Assembly (NCBI GenBank): GCA_034005165.1
Contig: JAVEVE010000004.1
Location: 62,001 to 126,000, forward strand
Length of the DNA stretch: 64,000 nt
Direction of reading: 5' to 3'
Source of the DNA: UBA1573 sp034005165
Lineage (GTDB): Bacteria; Pseudomonadota; Alphaproteobacteria; Micavibrionales; Micavibrionaceae
The notes under the pieces were generated by a model, which did not search any database, had not been told where the DNA came from, and saw only the letters and a program-made list of their open reading frames with translations. Shown here piece by piece: positions 1 to 8,852 of the stretch. A program made the position numbers and the translations under genes. Each line of letters begins with the position of its first letter. Positions within the stretch are counted from its first letter, which is position 1.

Positions 1-2
1 AA

Positions 3-374
3 ACCCGGCAGACTTCTCCGTCTCATTCGCCACGGTATGTCCTTACTTCTCCTACACAACCAGCAGCAATCGTCCCTACCCAACAAACCAGTACATTACT
101 GACGTCAACGGCAACAATACCCGATTGGCAGATCCAAATAGGCGCTTTTGAGGACAGAACCAGCACCAATAAAGCTCTTTACGATGCGATGTCCCTCCTC
201 CCTAAAAATTTAAGCAAAGGAAAAACTCTTGTTATTCCTCTCAGAACTCCTGATGCCAAATGGGTCTTTCGTGCACGTCTGGCCGGATATACGCAGTCCG
301 AAGCCATAGAAGCTTGTAAGCATCTAAAAACCCGATTGAAAGATTGCCTTCCTATCGCCCCGCAAACCCGCTAG
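3..374 (+). CDS. C-terminal end of a SPOR-domain envelope protein (partial)
   Basis: An open frame enters from the left edge and ends in TAG at 374. Its Pro/Thr/Ser/Gln-rich stretch is followed by a roughly 75-residue SPOR-like domain starting at WQIQIGAF and ending in a Cys-containing helix. SPOR domains bind denuded septal peptidoglycan, and in alphaproteobacteria this arrangement is common at the end of D-alanyl-D-alanine carboxypeptidases or RlpA-type proteins. The catalytic part lies outside the window, so the enzyme class is not shown. The next gene starts 9 bases downstream on the same strand. Confidence 0.7.
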   Translation, partial: TRQTSPSHSPRYVLTSPTQPAAIVPTQQTSTLLTSTATIPDWQIQIGAFEDRTSTNKALYDAMSLLPKNLSKGKTLVIPLRTPDAKWVFRARLAGYTQSEAIEACKHLKTRLKDCLPIAPQTR

Positions 375-383
375 AATAGACGT

Positions 384-1076
384 ATGAGCTACTCTTCCAA
401 AAATCCAGAATCTGGTAACGTCATCCTTTATGTCCTGATTGGTATTTTTCTGGTCGGGTTGTTGACAGCGGCAATACGCAATGTCGGTGGCGGCAACGAC
501 AATATCGACAAAGAAAATTTGCTGTTGAAAGCAGGCCAAGCCCAGCGCCATGCCGCCGAGATAGCCCGCGGCGTTAACATTATTCTCGAAAAGAAAGTGT
601 CCGAAGCAGATTTACGCTTTGCGCATGACGATGCCCCATCAGATTACGGACTTATCACGACAACTCCAGAATACCAGATCTTCAGCACAGATGGAGGAAG
701 CGCAACATATCGTATGCCTCCCGCCGGTGTTAATGACGGTAGCAGCTGGGAGGTCTTTGCTACATCAGCTATTCCGCAAGTCGGCTCAGACAAAGCGGAT
801 CTGATTGCCGTTCTGCCCCATGTCACGGAGGCTTTTTGTAATGTTATAAATGCCCAATTGGGATTTGACACGGGGACCATGCCGACAGATGATGCTGCGG
901 GGTCTCCATCTTGCGTTATGGGGGATGCAGCAGACCGGTTTGACGGGACCTTTAACGATTCATCCCCTAATCCATTGGATGACACATCATTTTCCAAACT
1001 TCCAGCCTATCAGGCTTGTGTCTCGTGCGCATCTAACGACACCTATAATTATTACTATGTCTTGATGGCTCGATAA
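384..1076 (+). CDS. Membrane-anchored, pilin-like hypothetical protein
   Basis: The 230-residue product has one hydrophobic segment at about residues 12-29, preceded by a short polar head containing ESGN, followed by a long exported domain. This resembles pseudopilin-type anchors, but the canonical G-FTLIE cleavage motif is absent. The C-terminal part has paired cysteines (CVSCAS near the end, plus C at FCN and SCV), which suggests disulfides in the periplasm. It follows the SPOR gene by 9 bases and precedes fmt by 17, so it is probably co-transcribed. Function is unknown. Confidence 0.65.
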   Translation: MSYSSKNPESGNVILYVLIGIFLVGLLTAAIRNVGGGNDNIDKENLLLKAGQAQRHAAEIARGVNIILEKKVSEADLRFAHDDAPSDYGLITTTPEYQIFSTDGGSATYRMPPAGVNDGSSWEVFATSAIPQVGSDKADLIAVLPHVTEAFCNVINAQLGFDTGTMPTDDAAGSPSCVMGDAADRFDGTFNDSSPNPLDDTSFSKLPAYQACVSCASNDTYNYYYVLMAR

Positions 1077-1093
1077 GCTATAAGCTTTTGCTT

Positions 1094-2053
1094 ATGACTG
1101 ACCCGTTTCAAAAACTTCGTGTAATCTTTATGGGGACACCGGATTTTTCCGTTGCGGCCCTTGAACGCTTGATTTCTCACCCAAAAATTGATGTTGTTGC
1201 TGTTTACACACAGCCACCCCGTCCTGCGGGACGTGGACAGCAGCTTAGACTGTCTCCTGTCCACGCTTGCGCCCAATCCCATAAAATTCCTGTTTATACT
1301 CCCGTATCATTTAGGAAAGAGCCAGATGCTATACCACAATTCGCAGCGTTAGAGGCTGATGTCGCTGTTGTGGCCGCCTATGGACTTATCCTGCCTGAAG
1401 CAATTCTTAAAGCTCCGCAACATGGTTGCCTGAATATTCATGCTTCGCTTTTACCAAGATGGCGCGGGGCAGCCCCTATCCAACGCGCTATTCTGGCGGG
1501 GGATACTGAGAGCGGGATCACAATCATGCAAATGGATGTGGGGTTAGATACTGGGGATATGATTTTAAAAGGCTCAGTGCCAATCTCAGACCGAACAACA
1601 GGGGCAATACTCCATGATGACTTGGCGAGGCTCGGAGCGAATCTGGTCTGTCAGGTCCTTGATCTGCTGATCGAGAGTAAGCCTATCCCTAAGGAAGCGC
1701 AAAACGAATCTATGACATGCTATGCCTCTATGCTTCAAAAGGAAGAGGGGCATATTCAGTGGGAGGGAGAGACATCTTCCGAGATAGACCGTCGCATACG
1801 CGCCTTTACACCTTGGCCCGGCTGTTGGGCAGAAGATAGTTCAGGGAAACGTTTTAAAATCATTGAAGGGCGCGCATGTTCTTCAAACGTAAAAAGCAAA
1901 GCCGGAACGATTCTGAATAATGACGGAGAAATTTGCTGCAAAGATGGAAGTGTTTATCAGATCTTGAAGATACAGCCCGAAAGTGCAAAACCCATGAACT
2001 TTCAAGATGCTGTTAATGGCGGACGCATCAAGACAGGGCAGGTTTTTTCATGA
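1094..2053 (+). CDS. fmt: Methionyl-tRNA formyltransferase
   Basis: Formylates initiator Met-tRNA using 10-formyl-tetrahydrofolate in the cytoplasm. The protein shows the family start RVIFMGTPDF, the folate-binding and catalytic block HASLLPRWRGAAPIQRAI near residues 115-130, and GITIMQMD with DTGDM after it. About 319 residues is normal for the family. A TTG six bases upstream (1088) is in frame, but the ATG at 1094 gives the usual N-terminus. The stop overlaps the truA start by four bases (ATGA), so the pair is translationally coupled. The common partner def is not next to it here. Confidence 0.95.
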   Translation: MTDPFQKLRVIFMGTPDFSVAALERLISHPKIDVVAVYTQPPRPAGRGQQLRLSPVHACAQSHKIPVYTPVSFRKEPDAIPQFAALEADVAVVAAYGLILPEAILKAPQHGCLNIHASLLPRWRGAAPIQRAILAGDTESGITIMQMDVGLDTGDMILKGSVPISDRTTGAILHDDLARLGANLVCQVLDLLIESKPIPKEAQNESMTCYASMLQKEEGHIQWEGETSSEIDRRIRAFTPWPGCWAEDSSGKRFKIIEGRACSSNVKSKAGTILNNDGEICCKDGSVYQILKIQPESAKPMNFQDAVNGGRIKTGQVFS

Positions 2054-2820
2054 GCGTAACCAGATGGAAATTGACTATCGAGTATAAGGGAACACGGTAT
2101 TCCGGATGGCAGCGTCAAGAAGATGGTATTGCCTCGGTCCAACAGGCCATCGAGGATGCAATTGCCTGTTTCTGTCAGAAGGATTGCCGACTTCATGTTG
2201 CGGGCCGCACTGATGCAGGCGTTCACGCAAGCGGACAAGTTGCTCATTTCGATCTGGATTACGGTGATCGTGAATTAAATGGCTTTAGTCTAGCCAAGGC
2301 ATTGAATTCCCATTTACGCACACATGATGTTTCTATTCTGGAAGCGGAGAAAGTTGATCCGGAATTTCATGCGCGTTTTCATGCCACGCATAAACTTTAT
2401 ACTTACCGTATTTTGAACCGTATAGCTCCGCCGACATACGACCAGAATCTGGTTTGGCATGTCTGGGGGGATCTAGATGTAGAAGGAATGCGCCTAGCAG
2501 CATCATATCTTCTCGGCTATCACGATTTTTCTACATTCCGGGCCGCAGAATGTCAGGCCAAGTCACCGTTCAAAACACTGGACCGCCTTGACCTTGAAGT
2601 CCTTCCTCTTGCTACGGGCGGTCAAGAGTTACGCTTCCTGACGGAGGCCAAATCCTATTTGCATCATCAGGTGCGCAATATGGTGGGAACATTAATTCTG
2701 GTCGGGCAGGGAAAATGGAGTCCCGACGATGTGCACTCAGCACTCAAGGCCTGCGACCGTACAAAAGGAGGGCCTACAGCACCACCGGATGGCCTCTATC
2801 TATCCCGCGTCTTTTACTGA
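2050..2820 (+). CDS. truA: tRNA pseudouridine(38-40) synthase
   Basis: Isomerises uridines 38-40 in the tRNA anticodon stem. The N-terminus (KLTIEYKGTRYSGWQRQ) and the catalytic block AGRTDAGVHASGQVAHF, holding the nucleophilic Asp, are intact. The second-domain motif HHQVRNMVGTL is also present. The 256-residue length is typical. Overlaps fmt by four bases, and faces dnaQ tail to tail with a single base between the stops. Confidence 0.96.
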   Translation: MSVTRWKLTIEYKGTRYSGWQRQEDGIASVQQAIEDAIACFCQKDCRLHVAGRTDAGVHASGQVAHFDLDYGDRELNGFSLAKALNSHLRTHDVSILEAEKVDPEFHARFHATHKLYTYRILNRIAPPTYDQNLVWHVWGDLDVEGMRLAASYLLGYHDFSTFRAAECQAKSPFKTLDRLDLEVLPLATGGQELRFLTEAKSYLHHQVRNMVGTLILVGQGKWSPDDVHSALKACDRTKGGPTAPPDGLYLSRVFY

Positions 2821-2821
2821 G

Positions 2822-3517
2822 CTACCAAATTGAGTCTTTTAAACCAGATATCATTTTGGCGTGAGCCTCTATCTCTTCCGGTGTGGCGCTATGATCTCGA
2901 GGTTCTCTGAAAGGACGTGATTTCGGAACACGTATGCCGACATCACCTTGTGACACACTGCCTGATTGTCCGGATTTTTGATCTGACATCAAGCCCAGAC
3001 CGTGTTGTCGCCCACCGAGCAATTCCAGATAAACGTCAGCCAAAAGTTGTGCATCTAGCAGCGCCCCATGAAGTTCACGCGCAGAGAGGTCGACATTAAA
3101 GCGACGACACAAGGCGTCCAGATTGGCCGGAGATCCAGGAAATTTCTTGCGCGCAACGAGAAGTGTATCGACCACATCCGTTATTTTAAAAGGCTGATAT
3201 CCGAAAGGCTTGATTTCCGAATTGATAAATTTGATATCGAACTCGGCGTTGTGAATAACCATCTTTCCATCGCCGATAAAATCCATAAATTCTCCGACAA
3301 TTTCTGCAAACACAGGCTTATCGATCAGAAATTCATTTTTTATTCCGTGCACTGCAATCGCCCCCGCATCAACTTCGCGCTCGGGATTGATATATTTGTG
3401 ATATGTTCGGCCAGTCGGCAAATGATTAAAAAGCTCAATACAGCCTATCTCGATGATTCTGTGTCCATCGGCAGGATCCATACCTGTGGTCTCTGTATCC
3501 AGTACAATCTCACGCAT
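2822..3517 (-). CDS. dnaQ: DNA polymerase III epsilon subunit (3'-5' proofreading exonuclease)
   Basis: DEDDh exonuclease of the replicative polymerase. Exo I is LDTETTGMDP at the start, Exo II is HNAEFDIKF, and Exo III is the HGALLDAQLLADVYLEL block. The start at 3517 gives MREIVLDTETTG, matching the family; the frame is open to 3538 but the extra seven codons are inside the upstream coaE end. With this start the gene overlaps the coaE stop by eight bases, indicating a coupled coaE-dnaQ unit, an arrangement frequent in alphaproteobacteria. The polar C-terminal tail would be the polymerase-contacting region. Confidence 0.94.
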   Translation of the reverse strand: MREIVLDTETTGMDPADGHRIIEIGCIELFNHLPTGRTYHKYINPEREVDAGAIAVHGIKNEFLIDKPVFAEIVGEFMDFIGDGKMVIHNAEFDIKFINSEIKPFGYQPFKITDVVDTLLVARKKFPGSPANLDALCRRFNVDLSARELHGALLDAQLLADVYLELLGGRQHGLGLMSDQKSGQSGSVSQGDVGIRVPKSRPFREPRDHSATPEEIEAHAKMISGLKDSIW

Positions 3518-4121
3518 AATCCGGCACTCTTTTCGCAAGCTTTTTGAGCATTATTTTTAGCGCCCGAAATGTATAGGCGCGCCCTAATCCCGTTTGAATA
3601 ACAAAGTCTGCCATTTTGTTCTTTTCTTCCTGTGGGATTTGACGGGCAAGAATAGCATAAAATTTTTCTTCGTCCATATTGGTGCGCGCAAGAACTCTCT
3701 GGCGCTGGATAAAAAACGGCGCCGTAACACAAACAACGTAGTCACACCGCTTTTCTGCCCCAGTTTCAAACAGAAGCGGAATATCCAAAACTGCAAATTT
3801 TGCATTTCTGGCACGAGCCTCTTTTATAAATTCGTGTTGAGCCTGCCAGACATAAGGGTGGATGATGGCCTCAAGCCTTTGTCTTTGTGCATCATCATTA
3901 AATATGATCGCAGCCAATTTTTGACGGTCAATCAGACATTTTCGTGCATTCCAACATTCGGGAAAAGTCAGGGCAACGATCTCAAATGCTTGCCCTTTTG
4001 GATCAAGGAGTGATCTGGCGCAAGCGTCTGAATCAAAAACAGGTAGGCCGAGTTCTTGCAGCATTGCGGCCGCTACCGACTTCCCCATTCCGATTGACCC
4101 CGTGAGACCAATAATCTTCAT
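3510..4121 (-). CDS. coaE: Dephospho-CoA kinase
   Basis: Catalyses the last step of coenzyme A synthesis, ATP-dependent phosphorylation of dephospho-CoA. The P-loop GSIGMGKS at residues 8-15 and the DSDACAR substrate-side motif are present, followed by DIPLLFETGAE, a family signature. The 203-residue length is normal. It is the first gene of the coaE-dnaQ pair and is separated from the PRC-barrel gene by 27 bases. The usual alphaproteobacterial neighbours aroE and maf are not attached here; aroE is at 30.6 kb. Confidence 0.94.
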   Translation of the reverse strand: MKIIGLTGSIGMGKSVAAAMLQELGLPVFDSDACARSLLDPKGQAFEIVALTFPECWNARKCLIDRQKLAAIIFNDDAQRQRLEAIIHPYVWQAQHEFIKEARARNAKFAVLDIPLLFETGAEKRCDYVVCVTAPFFIQRQRVLARTNMDEEKFYAILARQIPQEEKNKMADFVIQTGLGRAYTFRALKIMLKKLAKRVPDYA

Positions 4122-4148
4122 GCCTATTTTATCCCTTTATTATGCACT

Positions 4149-4868
4149 TTACTTTGCCAGTCTCTTCATGACTGCAAGCTGTTCATCTGTCAGATGAATT
4201 CCAAGTAATCCGTTTTGCTGCACTATTTTTATTTGGTTCAGCGGTATCGCAATTCCCTGTCGAGTTTGCGCCAAAACAGTATCAAGGTAGGTGATTTTAT
4301 GATCTTTTTCCATACCAAAAGCTCCGCGCACTGTGGCGGCCAACACACCGTCACGGTCATAAACTAAGGAACCTGATAGAGATTTCAGGCTTACCATCTC
4401 AGTCATATCTTCCGGGGCTTTTCCAAGATCTAGCTGGCTATCCTGTATCTGGCGCTTGTCCATGTCACAGCGTATGACACTGTCTTCAATTTCAATATTT
4501 TGTGCTTTCATATCAAAATAAAGCGGACCAACAAAGTTGAGCCTGTCTGGTGCTACCTTTATTTTTCTAAAATCACCTGTTCGGATATCCAAAAGAACAT
4601 CAACAATTTTCCCGACAGATTGACTATTTCTATCTAGGAATCTCCATCCCAGAATATTTTTAGTTTGCATTGTCTGTGGTAAATACTGGAGTCCTTTTTT
4701 TTGGGCTGTAAGGATATCGGATTCAAAATGCGCAATATCTCTTACCTGAACTTGAATTTCTGGTTTAATTTCCATATCATGAATATCTTTTTGTTGCGCG
4801 AGAGCTTGCCCCATCGGCAAAAGCGACAGCACAGACAAATAAAGAAAAATGCGGGTTTGAATTTCCAT
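4149..4868 (-). CDS. Exported PRC-barrel-like protein
   Basis: Begins with a signal peptide (hydrophobic residues 8-20, likely cleavage after ALA near residue 24). Around residues 72-108 the segment GWRFLDRNSQSVGKIVDVLL plus following strands matches the PRC-barrel fold, and a second, weaker copy follows (SGSLVYDRDGVLAATVRGAF). PRC barrels are small beta-barrels found in photosynthetic reaction centre H subunits, RimM and many periplasmic stress proteins. No partner is evident. It lies divergent to chvI with a 76-base gap that must hold both promoters. Confidence 0.6.
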   Translation of the reverse strand: MEIQTRIFLYLSVLSLLPMGQALAQQKDIHDMEIKPEIQVQVRDIAHFESDILTAQKKGLQYLPQTMQTKNILGWRFLDRNSQSVGKIVDVLLDIRTGDFRKIKVAPDRLNFVGPLYFDMKAQNIEIEDSVIRCDMDKRQIQDSQLDLGKAPEDMTEMVSLKSLSGSLVYDRDGVLAATVRGAFGMEKDHKITYLDTVLAQTRQGIAIPLNQIKIVQQNGLLGIHLTDEQLAVMKRLAK

Positions 4869-4944
4869 TGATGCAGTTGTCTCATTTTTTCAATAATTGA
4901 TAAAGAGTGGTTTTCTCTTTTTTAAGACCTGATACACTAACGCT

Positions 4945-5649
4945 ATGAGTCAAAAGATAGTTCTCGTCGATGATGATCGCAATATTGTAACGTCCGTTCG
5001 TATTCTACTGGAATCCGAAGGTTTTGAGGTCGCCGCCTTTCACGATGGTGAAGAAGGATTGGCCGGTATCCAGAAAGAAAGTCCGGACCTTTGTGTTCTG
5101 GACATCAAAATGCCCCGTATGGACGGACTGGAGTTAATTACCAAGTTACGCGAATTCTCCCAAGTTCCGGTTATTTTTCTGACATCAAAGGATGATGAAG
5201 TCGACCAAATCCTTGGTTTCAGGCTTGGGGCAGATGACTATATTACAAAACCCTTCTCCCAACGCCTTTTGATAGAGAGGATACGAACTGTCCTTAGACG
5301 TTATGCACCACGCACTCAGGGAGACAAACTTCCCACCTCAGCAAAAAGCCAAATTATCCAACGCGGGCCATTGGAAATGGATGATGATCGCCATCTGTGT
5401 AAATGGAATGATCAATCCATTACATTAACCGTTACAGAATATCTGCTAATTAAAAGCCTTGCCATTTCTCCCGGTCATGTCAGAACGCGGGACCAATTGA
5501 TTACATCAGCTTATGGCGAAAGCATCTATGTGGATGACAGAACCATTGACACACATATCAAGCGCATTCGTCGAAAATTTAAGGATATTGATCCTGATTT
5601 TGATTGTATTGAGACGCTCTATGGCGTGGGTTACAGGTACAAAGAGTGA
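4945..5649 (+). CDS. chvI: OmpR-type response regulator (ChvI-like)
   Basis: Receiver domain at residues 1-120 with acidic pocket DDD (8-10), phospho-acceptor Asp in LDIKMPRMDG, and the Thr/Lys switch residues (FLTSKD, ITKPF). The C-terminal winged helix (about 150-234) ends in the usual THIKRIRRKF and YGVGYRYKE. It overlaps the sensor kinase start by one base (TGATG), and rapZ follows, which is the context of ChvI in alphaproteobacteria, where it controls envelope and acid-stress genes. Assignment to ChvI rather than another OmpR member rests on this context. Confidence 0.85.
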   Translation: MSQKIVLVDDDRNIVTSVRILLESEGFEVAAFHDGEEGLAGIQKESPDLCVLDIKMPRMDGLELITKLREFSQVPVIFLTSKDDEVDQILGFRLGADDYITKPFSQRLLIERIRTVLRRYAPRTQGDKLPTSAKSQIIQRGPLEMDDDRHLCKWNDQSITLTVTEYLLIKSLAISPGHVRTRDQLITSAYGESIYVDDRTIDTHIKRIRRKFKDIDPDFDCIETLYGVGYRYKE

Positions 5650-7289
5650 TGAACACGGTGAATGGACCTCAGCAAACAACATATGACGAAGAGGAAAGTC
5701 TGGATGAGATAAAGCCCAGACCTTTAAGCCGACTAACATATCGTATTCTGAGTTTTAATTTGCTGGTCGTTCTTATTATAGCTATGGGCGTTTCCTATCT
5801 GGGCACTACACGGCAAAATCTGATCACATCCCAGTTGGACAATTTCGAGAATGAGTCCTATCTGTACGGGGCCTATATCTCACAGATGTTGGCGGCAGGA
5901 AGTTCGATTGAGAGTAAAGACTTTCAAGATTCCATGTCTGTACTGACCTCGAAAGATAACCAGAAATTTGTTATCTATGACCTAGAAGGAACAGTTATTT
6001 ACACCGTGGGAAAGTTACCACCGCGCGCAGGTTTCGTTAGAACCTCAGAGGAAGAAACAAGCTACGCAGAAGCTTTATTGCTTTACATTGATGGGCTGTT
6101 TTCCGTTACATTTCACCTCCCCCCCCTACCTGAGGACACCAGTGATGATGCCGCACTATCCCTTCTGGAGAAAAATTATAATTTTTATAATATCAAGATT
6201 GCGAGTTGGTCATCTGAGGATGGCGGCCTAGTCCTGACATCTTATGTTCCTCTAATTCATAATGACATTCCCGTTGGGGGCCTTAGGGTCTTTCGCCGCG
6301 ATATCGAAGTTGAGGATAATTTCGCCGAAACACGTATGGAAATTATGCGATTTCTTGTCCTTGCTATGGTTATGACGATTGCACACTCACTTTATCTGGC
6401 CAGCCTTATCGGGCATCCGTTGAGAATATTGGCAACAGCTGCGGAAGCGTATCGCTTGAACCGAAGCAAACATGTTGAAATTCCAGACTTGAGTGATCGT
6501 CAGGACGAAATTGGAGAGCTGTCCCATTCCATGCGCGAAATGGCAAATAGTCTGCAAAAGCGTCTTTCAACAATCGAACAATTTGCAGCTGATGTTTCCC
6601 ACGAAATCAAAAACCCCCTGACCTCTTTGCGCTCTGCGCTTGAAACTTTACCGCGCGTTAGAAACGACGAAGATAGGGATATGTTGATGCAGGTTGCCCT
6701 TCACGATCTTCAGCGTCTTGACCGTCTTATTTCCGATATCTCTCAGGCCTCAAGACTGGATGCAGAACTTTCACGTAACGAGCTATTACCAATTGATTTG
6801 CGCAACATTATTTTTCCGCTTATCAACGCCCACAAGGACCCCATGAGCCGCCTTGAAAAACAAAGCGGTCAATCCGATCGCGTGATTTGTGAAGGACTTG
6901 ATGAACCTATCATGATTATGGGGCAAGCTGGAAGGTTAGAGCAGGTCTTCCAAAATTTGATCGGAAATGCCCTCTCCTTCGCACCTGAAGGAACCCAAGT
7001 TCGTGTAACAGTTCAAAATGGTTCTGATCGTGTAAAAATTACCGTTGATGATCAGGGCCCAGGTATTCCCGAAAATAAACTGGAAAAAGTTTTTGACAGA
7101 TTTTATTCCGAACGCCCTGTGACAGAATCATTTGGCATGCATTCTGGATTGGGCCTATCTATTGCTAAGCAGATTGTTTCCGCCCATAACGGAACAATTA
7201 CAGCAGAAAATAGAAAGGATAGTTCCGGAAAGACTCTGGGAGCAAGATTTTCTGTCAGACTGAAAACTGCAGCGGAGTATAATTTATGA
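5649..7289 (+). CDS. chvG: Membrane sensor histidine kinase (ChvG-like)
   Basis: Two transmembrane segments (about residues 32-52 and 233-253) flank a large periplasmic sensor region. A HAMP linker follows, then HisKA with phospho-acceptor His in ADVSHEIKNPLTSLRSALETL, and a HATPase domain with the N-box NLIGNALSFAPEG, DQGPGIP and GLGLSIAKQIV. ChvG normally senses envelope or acid stress through periplasmic ExoR and phosphorylates ChvI. An in-frame GTG at 5646 exists; ATG 5649 is preferred. The stop overlaps rapZ by four bases. The hprK gene that commonly follows chvG is missing. Confidence 0.87.
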   Translation: MNTVNGPQQTTYDEEESLDEIKPRPLSRLTYRILSFNLLVVLIIAMGVSYLGTTRQNLITSQLDNFENESYLYGAYISQMLAAGSSIESKDFQDSMSVLTSKDNQKFVIYDLEGTVIYTVGKLPPRAGFVRTSEEETSYAEALLLYIDGLFSVTFHLPPLPEDTSDDAALSLLEKNYNFYNIKIASWSSEDGGLVLTSYVPLIHNDIPVGGLRVFRRDIEVEDNFAETRMEIMRFLVLAMVMTIAHSLYLASLIGHPLRILATAAEAYRLNRSKHVEIPDLSDRQDEIGELSHSMREMANSLQKRLSTIEQFAADVSHEIKNPLTSLRSALETLPRVRNDEDRDMLMQVALHDLQRLDRLISDISQASRLDAELSRNELLPIDLRNIIFPLINAHKDPMSRLEKQSGQSDRVICEGLDEPIMIMGQAGRLEQVFQNLIGNALSFAPEGTQVRVTVQNGSDRVKITVDDQGPGIPENKLEKVFDRFYSERPVTESFGMHSGLGLSIAKQIVSAHNGTITAENRKDSSGKTLGARFSVRLKTAAEYNL

Positions 7290-8173
7290 CCATAAACCTA
7301 CCTGCAGAAGTCAAAGACCGTAAAGTTATTATTTTTGTTACTGGGCTTTCAGGTGCGGGCATCTCTTCAACCATGAAGATCCTGGAGGATATGGGGTATA
7401 GCGCATTCGACAATCTTCCCCTTTCCCTTGTCTCATCTCTTCTGGAACAAGAACACGATGCGACCAGTCATATTGCCATTTCAATTGATACAAGATCTCC
7501 CCACTTTGATCCCATGCACTTGATGGAAACTGTGCGGGAACTTTCCGCTCAGGATCTTTACACTATAAAGACAGTTTTCCTTGTTGCAGATGATGCCATA
7601 CTTCTTAAAAGATTTAACGAGACGAGGCGTACGCATCCGCTAGCCAAAGACAGGCCTGTTGTTGATGGAATTGCTGCGGAGAAAGCGCTTCTATTCCCTC
7701 TGAAACATGAAGCAGGCTATGTGGTTGATACATCAGAGTATTCTATCCATGATCTGCGACGCGTAATTGACGGATTTGGCGGAGGGCTCAAACACAAAAA
7801 ACTCAATATTTCACTTATGTCTTTTTCCTACAGGTATGGACTGCCAAGGGAAGCCGACCTTGTTCTGGATGTCAGATTCCTACACAATCCGAACTGGGTT
7901 ACTTCACTGAAAGATAAAACCGGACTGGAAGAAACTGTCCAAACCTATGTTAAAGAAGATGCTGCATATGAAGCCTTTATCCTCTCTATAAGAGCTATGC
8001 TCGAGACAGTCTTGCCGCGATATCTGGCTGAAGGGAAATCTTACCTAACGATTGCGTTTGGTTGCACGGGGGGTAAGCACCGATCCGTTACGGTCTGCGA
8101 GGATATTGCAAATTATTTAAGGAATAAAAACCTCCCTGTACATATCCATCACAGGGAGATCAAGGCATCCTGA
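7286..8173 (+). CDS. rapZ: RapZ-family (YvcJ-like) nucleotide-binding protein with altered Walker A
   Basis: The family member by length (295 aa), the EDMGY-x-AFDNLPLSL block, the Walker-B-like VLDVRFLHNPNW and the C-terminal GCTGGKHRSV motif. RapZ adapts RNase E to small RNAs in enterobacteria; the role in alphaproteobacteria is less clear. The P-loop reads GLSGAGIS, so the Walker A Lys is Ile at residue 26 (codon 7361-7363). Alphaproteobacterial members can carry Arg here, but Ile should not coordinate phosphate normally. It ends the chvI-chvG-rapZ operon; the EIIA and HPr genes that often follow are absent. Confidence 0.9.
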   Translation: MTINLPAEVKDRKVIIFVTGLSGAGISSTMKILEDMGYSAFDNLPLSLVSSLLEQEHDATSHIAISIDTRSPHFDPMHLMETVRELSAQDLYTIKTVFLVADDAILLKRFNETRRTHPLAKDRPVVDGIAAEKALLFPLKHEAGYVVDTSEYSIHDLRRVIDGFGGGLKHKKLNISLMSFSYRYGLPREADLVLDVRFLHNPNWVTSLKDKTGLEETVQTYVKEDAAYEAFILSIRAMLETVLPRYLAEGKSYLTIAFGCTGGKHRSVTVCEDIANYLRNKNLPVHIHHREIKAS

Positions 8174-8183
8174 ATTATTGCAG

Positions 8184-8357
8184 TTACAGAGGCTTAAGAA
8201 CAGGTGATGCATCCTTACCCGGACACTCAAACTCTCCATGCTGCTGTTCGAAACCTGATTGCCCGCTGGCTGACATTGTGAAATCCAATGTCGGCAGGCA
8301 ATGGGCAGATCCCGCAACACAAGCCCTTACTATTTTTGCTTTTAATGCATTACTCAT
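8184..8357 (-). CDS. Possible 57-residue protein overlapping the upstream gene
   Basis: A short frame starts at ATG 8357 inside the last codons of the upstream gene (ATGAGTAA, eight-base overlap) and stops at 8184. The predicted product begins MSNALKAKIVRACVAGSAHC and contains three cysteines and a hydrophilic C-terminal half. Evidence is the coupling-type overlap and the filling of an otherwise empty gap before rapZ; there is no recognisable domain. It may be spurious. Confidence 0.35.
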   Translation of the reverse strand: MSNALKAKIVRACVAGSAHCLPTLDFTMSASGQSGFEQQHGEFECPGKDASPVLKPL

Positions 8358-8715
8358 TTTCGACCCCTTCCAGTGTCAGAATTGCGTTTTCCTTTGAAAT
8401 CCCCTGCCCGGAATAGGTATAGAACACTATCTCCTGACGCGTTTCCTCAGGTGATTTCGGTTTAAAATGAAATAACAAACGGGATCTGGTTCTCTCTCCC
8501 AGATCAATCAGACGGTCATCTCCGTTCAATTGCATGATAATATTTAAAAGTTTCATCTCAGAGAGATCATCGGCTTCTGTCTCATCCAAAACAGTATAGT
8601 CGCCAATAGGCTCTGTTTCCCCATGATGATCCTTGCGGAAAATTAAATATGACCTCTCCAGAAGTGGATTTGGGCGATATGTGTATACCTTGTGCGATGC
8701 CATATCCTGATACAT
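8350..8715 (-). CDS. Hypothetical protein, 121 aa
   Basis: A soluble, acidic protein rich in charged residues with no signal peptide or membrane segment. A purine-rich AAGGGG seven bases before ATG 8715 supports this start; an ATG four codons later is possible. It is read away from ahcY, and a 57-residue frame overlaps its stop. I do not recognise the family. Confidence 0.6.
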   Translation of the reverse strand: MYQDMASHKVYTYRPNPLLERSYLIFRKDHHGETEPIGDYTVLDETEADDLSEMKLLNIIMQLNGDDRLIDLGERTRSRLLFHFKPKSPEETRQEIVFYTYSGQGISKENAILTLEGVENE

Positions 8716-8852
8716 CCTTAAACCCCTTGTCTTTTATATTTTGCGCCTTGGAATTGGCAGTTCAGGCTTGCATTTCCTGCTCTTTAGCCCTAAATCTAAC
8801 AGGTAAATTTTAACGTTGTATGAAAATAACATAGAATTGTGGGGACCTAGAC

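Noticed and set aside
3068..3547. 159-codon plus-strand frame opposite dnaQ
   Set aside because: Antisense to an intact, conserved dnaQ with all exonuclease motifs; no independent signal.
3594..4013. 139-codon plus-strand frame opposite coaE
   Set aside because: Shadow of coaE; composition dominated by Phe/Lys/Ser with no family resemblance.
8716..8852. Possible SAH riboswitch before ahcY
   Set aside because: The leader is short and AT-rich and shows no paired structure I could match to the SAH riboswitch.
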